64,000 nucleotides of DNA from Mucidula mucida (Eukaryota > Basidiomycota > Agaricomycetes > Agaricales > Physalacriaceae): assembly GCA_015501055.1 (NCBI GenBank), contig JADNYV010000001.1, positions 1,550,001-1,614,000 on the forward strand, given 5' to 3'. Numbering within the stretch: the first letter of the stretch is position 1; every line of letters begins with the position of its first letter. A program made the position numbers and the translations under genes. The notes under the pieces were generated by a model, which saw only the letters and a list, made by a program, of their open reading frames with translations, had not been told where the DNA came from and did not search any database. Positions 58,388 through 64,000 of the stretch are shown in pieces.

Positions 58388-58516
58388 TGTTGTACCTTTT
58401 CGTACTTTGTATCTTTTTGAAATTATACCATTGTTTGACACGAGCGTGCGGGCTAAACAGACTAACTCTGCACAACACCACCATCATCTCCCCAGTTTGC
58501 CCTCGTTTATCGAGTC

Positions 58517-59300
58517 ATGGACCCGTCAGATCTAGAGACGTACCAGGTCCAGTTATCCCAAGTAGAGCTCGCTCTGACCAACGACCCCTCCAACACAGAC
58601 CTAGAGCTTCTGCGGACTGAGCTACAGGATCTTATCGAGCTCACCAAGACTGCCATTGCCGAGGCCGAGGCAGCGGCGTCCTCGTCGAAAGCAGAGTCTT
58701 CGCGGAAAGCAGTCGCGTCTACTCCAGCAGTGACGTGGAAAGCCGGGGATGAGTGCTTAGCAAAGTACTCTGACGGGTCGTGGTATCCGGCGCGGATAAC
58801 GTTCGTCGGGGGCTCACCGGAGAACCGCGTGTACAGCATCGTGTTCAAGGGCTACAACACCACCGAGCAGGTCAAGCTCTCCGAGCTCAAGGCGCTGCCG
58901 CAACACCACCAGTATACCGCGCCGTCGTCGAACAAGCGCAAGCTGAGCAAGCAGGAGGAGGAGGAGCGGGAGAAGAAAAAGAAGAAGAACGAGAAGAAGC
59001 TGGAGACGCGGGCGGCCAAGGCAAAGGAGCAGAACCACAAGCAGGCTACATGGCAAAAGTTTGCCAAAAAGTCGGAGAAGAAGGGCGTGCATATCGCTGG
59101 TGTGGCCGGGACGAGCATATTCAAGACGCCTGATAACCCTCTGGGTCGAGGTAAGCCTCGTTCTGCGTTATTTCTGCCAGGTCTTCTCAAACTGATCTCT
59201 CAACTTTCAAGTTGGAGTGACGGGCAGCGGCAAGGGCATGACGGAATCGGCTTCACGGGGAAAGCATGTTTTCACGCTCGGCGAGGAAGAATACCAGTAA
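58517..59300 (+). CDS. SPF30: Tudor-domain splicing factor SPF30 (SMNDC1)
   Basis: A spliceosome assembly factor whose Tudor domain binds dimethyl-arginine on Sm proteins. ATG 58517 begins DPSDLETYQVQLSQVELALT, a helical segment typical of the family. The Tudor domain is WKAGDECLAKYSDGSWYPAR to YNTTEQVKLSELKAL. A lysine/glutamate-rich stretch follows (KQEEEEREKKKKKNEKKLE), then ATWQKFAKKSEKKG and SIFKTPDNPLGR. After one intron the last exon gives VGVTGSGKGMTESASRGKHV and ends EEEYQ at 59298-59300. Length is close to human SMNDC1. The 129 bp before it contain the RIO2 3' flank. Confidence 0.93.
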
Positions 59301-60001
59301 CCCCACTCCATGTTGCCTTGCATATACTGATCAGGAACCTCTTTGCTAGCGCGTACTGTACCCAAAATATAACACCATGCGGGAGATTTCAAGTGAATAA
59401 CGATGTTCCTTCTTTTCCTTGCTTGCTCTTCTGACAACTCGTTTCTTTTTCGTGTGCCTTTTCTTTTTCTATTTCTGTAGATTCCCACACCACCTGGTGA
59501 GTCGCGTTTGATATTTGAACAGACATGCGGTTGCGCCACATTGTCGACACTTGCCCTCTTGAGAGTAGTTCTATTGCGAATACCATACGATTTGTCAGCG
59601 TGTCGCTTCAGATCGGCCATTGGCTTGCCTCTCGTCGCCGGAGCTTGATCTTCCGTACGCTAATTCGGGAGGAACTCCCAAACGGCGTTGAGTACGCCAC
59701 ATTACGAACATGCTAACGACTCGCGGGAGTGTTTTTTTTCCAGGAACTCGTCCCCCCTCCCGGATCTTCGTTACTGCCTTTCCTATTTCGTATGTGACGT
59801 TTCTCGTCCTCCCTGTTAACTCTATTCAGTCTGACGCCCATCGTGTAGGAGCATGTGTATCGCAACTCAATAATGGATAAATTGTACACATTTATGTTTT
59901 CTTATAACGTACAGCGACGCTCGATGGTGGATCCACCTCACACTGAATTTACGGAGAGGCACTCTTCTTTCCGAGCGTCTGTAATGTCTCGGCTGAGGCC
60001 G
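59301..60001. other. Gap between SPF30 and unknown gene A
   Basis: About 0.7 kb between convergent 3' ends. Short open frames (such as 59525-59716) have no recognisable content. Confidence 0.5.
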
Positions 60002-60697
60002 TCATTCTGCTCGGACGGAATGTATCAGGAAGGATGACGATTGGAGGAGCAGATGACTTGCCGCGCGTTCCAGCTCGAGGAGCTTGAGATTGACTTGAGA
60101 AGTATCGTACTGCAGCCCGGAAACCATACTCTGGTGAGGATATTACTCGGATACCCGCGACGTGTTTTCACGCGACCAACCTTTGCAGTCTTGGAGTTGA
60201 GTCCCTTGAACGGCTCGAGCTCTTCAAAAGCGACGGGCCAATAGCCTAAACTTGGACGCTCTCAGACGGCAATTCGATCAATTCAAAGAAAGTCGAGCCT
60301 ACCTGAGCAGCTGAGTATGCAAGCGGTCAATATGAGCTTCGAGACTGGCGGTGTATATCGTGCGCCTGTGCGGTGCGCCCAGCGTCGACCTTAGAGGCGT
60401 TGACTCAGAATTCTGCGCTATCAAGCCGTACGTACAATTCAAACGCGTTGAACACGGATTTCTCGAGCGCATGATTCCAAATCTTGCGGCGCTTGCCGCT
60501 GTCCTGCCTCGCGTACAGGCGCGCCTACATGCACTAGTCGTTAGCGTGTACCTGGGGTGTGGGGACGTCATACCCACATATGGATGGGCAATGTGGTTAT
60601 TAGGTTTGGTGCTCCCGGATGGCTGTCTGCCTTGAAAGAGGATGGGCGGAAGCTCGGGGTAGGCAAGGTCGGGCGAGCTTTGAGTGGGAGACGACAT
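60002..60697 (-). CDS. Unknown protein A of a divergent related pair
   Basis: No named domain is recognised. From ATG 60697: SSPTQSSPDLAYPELPPILF and a polar N-terminus; after an intron a basic segment SGKRRKIWNHALEKSVFNAF; after a second intron LSTLGAPHRRTIYTASLEAH and IDRLHTQLL; after a third LGYWPVAFEELEPFKGLNSK; and a final helical exon QVNLKLLELERAASHLLLQS, stop at 60002-60004. All four joins keep the frame. The region from HRRTIY to LNSK aligns with the gene at 61377-62302 (shared pattern Y-x(2)-x-LE-x-H, LH-x-QL, G-x(2)-PVA-x-E, GL-x-S). The predicted form is about 180 residues with a short coiled coil. Basic stretch plus coil might suggest a nuclear or scaffold role, but this is only a guess. 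Confidence 0.65.
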
Positions 60698-60731
60698 TAC
60701 TGTGGAGAGACAGGGAGCGAAGGGGAGGGCG

Positions 60732-60742
60732 CTTTATATTGA
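60732..60742 (-). promoter_or_regulatory. TATA-type element of gene A (approximate)
   Basis: Minus-strand TATAAAGCGCC ends about 30-35 bp above the ATG of gene A (TATAAAG pairs with plus bases 60732-60738, GCGCC continues toward the gene). The same 11 bases occur upstream of gene B. Confidence 0.55.
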
Positions 60743-61340
60743 CAGAGAAAATCCCTTCTATACGTACTGAGCGTTGGCAGGTCAATCCTTTTGATTAATT
60801 ACAGATTAGGCGGTGTCGAAGGAAGCCTGTCGTGCTGTCTGAATTGGGATGTCAATGGTGTACGTACAAGTACCCCATTGCATTTTCATTCTCATGTTTG
60901 GACAGAGAAGGCCAAGGACGCAAAAGGGATTGCGGTGACGTGCTTGTGGTAGAGGAGAGAGGGTTGCGTCAAAACCGGGGGAAGATGATCTGTGACAAGT
61001 TGCTTCCTGCCTCTTTAAAAAAATGCAGCAGTCGCCGCCACCTCGAGCAGTTGGGGTAGTCAAATAATGTCCAATTTTTTCTCTCTTCCGGTGTAGATGG
61101 ATCTAGATTGGGCGAACAACAGGAACAAACTGGAGGTTCGAATTCGCTGCTCAGTTTGACATTCGCCGTGCTCGAGATCTCGTGGTGGTGCTGGGAAGCG
61201 AATTCGCGCGATGACTGCACCCGACGACGCGCCGTTGGGCTTCTGGATCGTTCAGGACCCTGCACCCGAACCACTTAACGCGTCCCCATTCTGTATTTCG
61301 GCTCTTGGCTTGTGTCTCTTTGCTCCCGTGTTTTGGGGAC

Positions 61341-61351
61341 TATAAAGCGCC
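61341..61351 (+). promoter_or_regulatory. TATA-type element of gene B
   Basis: TATAAAGCGCC lies 25 bp before the ATG at 61377. It is identical over 11 bases to the element upstream of gene A on the other strand. Confidence 0.55.
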
Positions 61352-61376
61352 GGGTATCTTTTGGACAAGAACAGCA

Positions 61377-62302
61377 ATGGAATCCACTTGGGTCAACGGC
61401 AACGCAAGTGTCCTCCTGCGTTTTTTTCCCCATCTGACCTTGCTATAGGCATACGCTGAAGAGTATTACCCATCGCAGCACGGATACGTCTACGGCGCGG
61501 ACAGTTATGTGCAGGAAAGACCAGACGACTATGCCTGGCCGACGACCTACGCCAGCCCCGACACGTCCTCTGAGACGCAGTCATCATACTCCGCCGCGTC
61601 GGACATGCCGCTACACGCGCCTGTCCCGCAAGCCGCGATGATGCCACTGTATTACAGCTACGAGGAGCCAGCATCGTTCGCCACAAAGCCGCTCATGACG
61701 TTCCCGACTCCCAGCGAAATGCTCTCCGACTTTTCCATGGCGCCGTCTCCGTCTTCCTCGTCCAGGAGTTTTCCCCCGCCGCCTGAAAAGACAGAGTCGG
61801 CGCGGAAAGCTCGGCGGCGGGCGATGGCTAATAATCTGGGATTTCTTCCTACAGATCCGTGAGCACGTTTTATTGACTTGTCAGAATGTGGGCTTATTTT
61901 TGATAGCGACACGATTTCATCGCATGAGAAGAAACGACATTACCTCGAGTGTCTTGAACACTACGTGGTTTATCTGCACGAGCAACTCAAGCTTGTCGGG
62001 GCGCAGCCTGTTGCTCTGGAACGCGTCTCGAATTACCGGGGACTCAGCAGTCGATCGATAAGGGTACAGAGTTTACTCATGTTCGCCTATCCACTGACAC
62101 TTGTATAGACGCTGTTGGTACACATGGAACATACGACGCGTAAATTGAATCTTCAGCGTATCTCTGAAGAGCAAAGAGTGAGTTTTACTTTGTACTCTAT
62201 TCTCAAAGGCTAATCAGGTCGTAGTTTCTCACCCTTCGCGATACAGCACTCAAGCAGCAGGCAACGGCCGAGGCTCTAAGGCAGTACCAGTCAAATGTTT
62301 AG
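61377..62302 (+). CDS. Unknown protein B of a divergent related pair
   Basis: No named domain is recognised. Exon 1 (MESTWVNGN) joins through a GC-AG intron (61404-61448) to a Tyr/Ser/Pro-rich region (EEYYPSQHGYVYGADSY), then a basic segment ESARKARRRAMANNLGFLPT. After an intron: SSHEKKRHYLECLEHYVVYL, HEQLKLVGAQPVALERVSNY and RGLSSRSIR; then LLVHMEHTTRKLNLQRISEE and FLTLRDTALKQQATAEALRQ, stop at 62300-62302. The core from KKRHY to GLSSRS corresponds to HRRTIY to GLNSK in gene A, and in both the basic RR(K/R) segment precedes it by a similar distance. About 240 residues, with the C-terminal half strongly helical. It is convergent with PIL1 (40 bp gap). Confidence 0.7.
61404..61448 (+). other. 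GC-AG intron in unknown gene B
   Basis: It begins GCAAGT, has a CTGAC branch-like site, and ends CTATAG. Using the internal GT donor instead gives a stop four codons into the next exon. Confidence 0.75.
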
Positions 62303-62342
62303 TACGTAGATACAGAGTCCCGAACGTCCAATTGCAAGTATT

Positions 62343-64000
62343 CTACATGTCCTGGTAAGGCGGAAGATCTTCATCCCCTTCGCGGTTGGTGCGACTTGTG
62401 CTAGCAGCCCTCAAGAGACGTTCCCTCTCCTCCCTCTCGATCCTCTGCTTCTCTTCCTCCGCAGACTCATTTCCTGAAGGAGGGGAGCGTTGTATGCCTG
62501 AGAATACGCCGCGGCCAGACGCTTCTTCTCTTCTTCAGCGGACTCGAACTTGGAATCACCAAAGCTGGTTGGCGCTCCTTGACCTGGAAGTCCTCCACTT
62601 TGAGGGCCGGCATCAACCGAAGCAGCTCTGACGTCACGCAGCGATCCACTCGCCGGTCCCGGTCCCTCTGCGCTCGCCACAACTGGTACTCCCGTCTCTG
62701 CCACGGTCGGCATACTTGTGGTTTGTTGTGGGTCCTCAGTGGGAAAACTCGAAGGCGACTCTGTCTTGGGAATCGGTGCGGGTGCATTGTTCAGATTCAA
62801 TGGATTGATCGGGGGAGATACACTAGGAGGCGAAGAAGAAAGCGGAGCCGTAGCGGGCGGTGGACTAGACGGCGCTGGAAACGTCTTTTCTGGAACAGTA
62901 GCAGGTCCCTTGCTCTGGCCTGGCGGCGTCATCGGGATACCTGGCTGCGCTGCCCGAGTGATATCCGACGACATACTCGACAGCTCACTAGCATGGCTTT
63001 CACCGAAGCTACGGGTATCAGAACGGTTTAGATCAGAGCCGGCCATTTGTGGCGGTAGGTTGATATGTCCCGTCTTGTAGTTGTCAAGGGCCCTTTGCAA
63101 AGAAGCCCGCGCGGCGCCTGTAGCTCCCGCTCCCAGATATGGACTGTCCTCAGAAGGTGGCAAGACGGGGAGCGCTGCGATCACCGGACTAGCCGCTTGG
63201 GACAGCAACACTAGCTTCTCGCCGTACTAAACCATTCGTGAGCATTCCCTCCATGGAATTAAGCGAAATTCACAAACCTCTCTTATCGCTTCCCACTTTT
63301 GTGATTCGGATTCTCGGATGGCTTTACGCTTGAGGAGTTCAATCTCTCGCTCTTGAGGCAGGTCGTCCGTTTCGGCCTTTGTTAATTGCACTTTCAGATC
63401 TACAAGCCTTTTTTCGTTTCCCTTTTGACTGTCATGCTCGACCCGCGCAATCTGTGCCTCAAGCCCCGTACGAATGTTTCGGCGGGGAGTAATAGCTGTC
63501 TCGGCATCCCGCAAAAGTTTGAGCGGGGCGCGCGCGGCATCTAATTTGACCGCCAGCGAACTTGCCAGAGAACCTTGCACAAAGTTGAGGTATGCAAGTC
63601 GGTCGGTAACTAGAAAATGGTCAATCGATGAAGAATTCACGCTAATCATACTGACCATCTTTAAGGTCATCAAGCTCAGATTGACCAAAAGTATATAGCT
63701 CTTTACTTTGAGCTTTCGAATCCCTCGAAACACTGTCAAAATCGATCGCCACTCCCTTTTCGGTTGTGATGATCTTTTGAATTGGTGTCGTAGAACTAAG
63801 GGAAGTTGAATCAATACATTCATGCAGATTCTACCCGATTTACCTGTATTGTTGTCCAAATGCGCGGAGTTGGTGTTGAATCGATTCAAAGGCGTGCGAT
63901 TTGTGACCACCAGCCGCAGCTTCGTTCGCCGAGGGTTGCGAAGCAGCATCTGGACTATTCGGTCGCTTTCCCCCTGAAAGATGCGACGCTAGCGGTGATG
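62343..64000 (-). CDS. PIL1: Eisosome core protein Pil1/Lsp1, 5' end outside window
   Basis: A BAR-domain protein that coats furrows of the plasma membrane (eisosomes). The visible exons begin GKRPNSPDAASQPSANEAAA, then HAFESIQHQLRAFGQQYS, VSRDSKAQSKELYTFGQSEL, DRLAYLNFVQGSLASSLAVK, ETAITPRRNIRTGLEAQIAR, KAIRESESQKWEAIREYGEK and LVLLSQAASPVIAALPVLPP: the whole BAR domain. The C-terminal tail is Ser/Pro-rich. A predicted 47-nt intron (about 62477-62523) joins ESAEEEKKR to NESAEEEKQR; the protein then ends DEDLPPYQDM at 62343-62345. Without that intron the frame stops at 62411. The start codon lies beyond base 64000. Confidence 0.9.

Larger units (their letters stand above)
60698..61376. other. 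Divergent promoter region between unknown genes A and B
   Basis: 679 bp separate the two start codons. Both ends carry TATAAAGCGCC close to the ATG. The middle holds open frames on both strands without motif support. Confidence 0.6.

Noticed and set aside
60299..60697. Single 132-codon frame as the complete product of gene A
   Set aside because: The middle reads as intron sequence (a 44-nt and a 46-nt intron), and removing it reveals SGKRRKIWNHALEKS joined to STLGAPHRR.
62470..62525. Apparent frameshift in the PIL1 tail
   Set aside because: A 47-nt GT-AG intron with matching phase joins EEEKKR to NESAEEEKQR; no error is needed.

Overview
The window is nuclear DNA of a filamentous fungus, almost certainly a mushroom-forming basidiomycete (Agaricomycete). 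Genes are close together on both strands, nearly all are split by many 42-65 nt introns with GT/AG ends, and the Zn2Cys6 regulators, P450s, tetraspan protein and DH-domain protein are of types I associate with Agaricomycetes. I see no rRNA, tRNA, transposon, CRISPR array or virus. Because exons are short, most genes here were assembled by joining reading frames across introns, choosing splice sites that keep the frame and restore family motifs. Exon details are therefore predictions, while gene identities are mostly secure.

Layout. 1-13.6 kb is the accessory-looking part: a partial Zn2Cys6 regulator, prephenate dehydratase, a P450 on the minus strand, the mRNA 3'-end factor CPSF30/Yth1, a second P450 and a second Zn2Cys6 regulator. 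13.9-28.1 kb holds an unnamed membrane protein diverging from a RhoGEF, a CCR4/Ngl2-type nuclease diverging from an M16 metallopeptidase, a NUFIP1-domain snoRNP factor, a triple-KH RNA-binding protein and ribosomal protein uL13. 28.5-35.4 kb holds mitochondrial acyl carrier protein and bL17m (divergent), a tetraspan protein, an NPC2 lipid-transfer protein, a small unknown gene and a secreted GH5 mannanase. 36.2-47.3 kb holds Ipi1, a secreted double-psi beta-barrel protein, eIF3h, a vacuolar zinc transporter and Mediator subunit 5. 47.5-59.3 kb holds a GRIP golgin, Pex14, then three mitochondrial genes in a row (EF-Tu, glycine cleavage H protein, complex I NDUFB11), the histone acetyltransferase Naa40 diverging from Rio2 kinase, and splicing factor SPF30. 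59.3-64 kb holds two divergent genes whose proteins resemble each other and match no family I can name, then the eisosome protein Pil1 running off the end.

Most genes are housekeeping: ribosome production (Ipi1, Rio2, uL13, NUFIP1 protein), mitochondrial function, RNA processing and membrane traffic. The most interesting points are the divergent pair of related unknown proteins sharing an 11-bp TATAAAGCGCC promoter element, several GC-AG introns, and apparent one-base frameshifts in two conserved genes (eIF3h, NDUFB11) that look like sequence errors.
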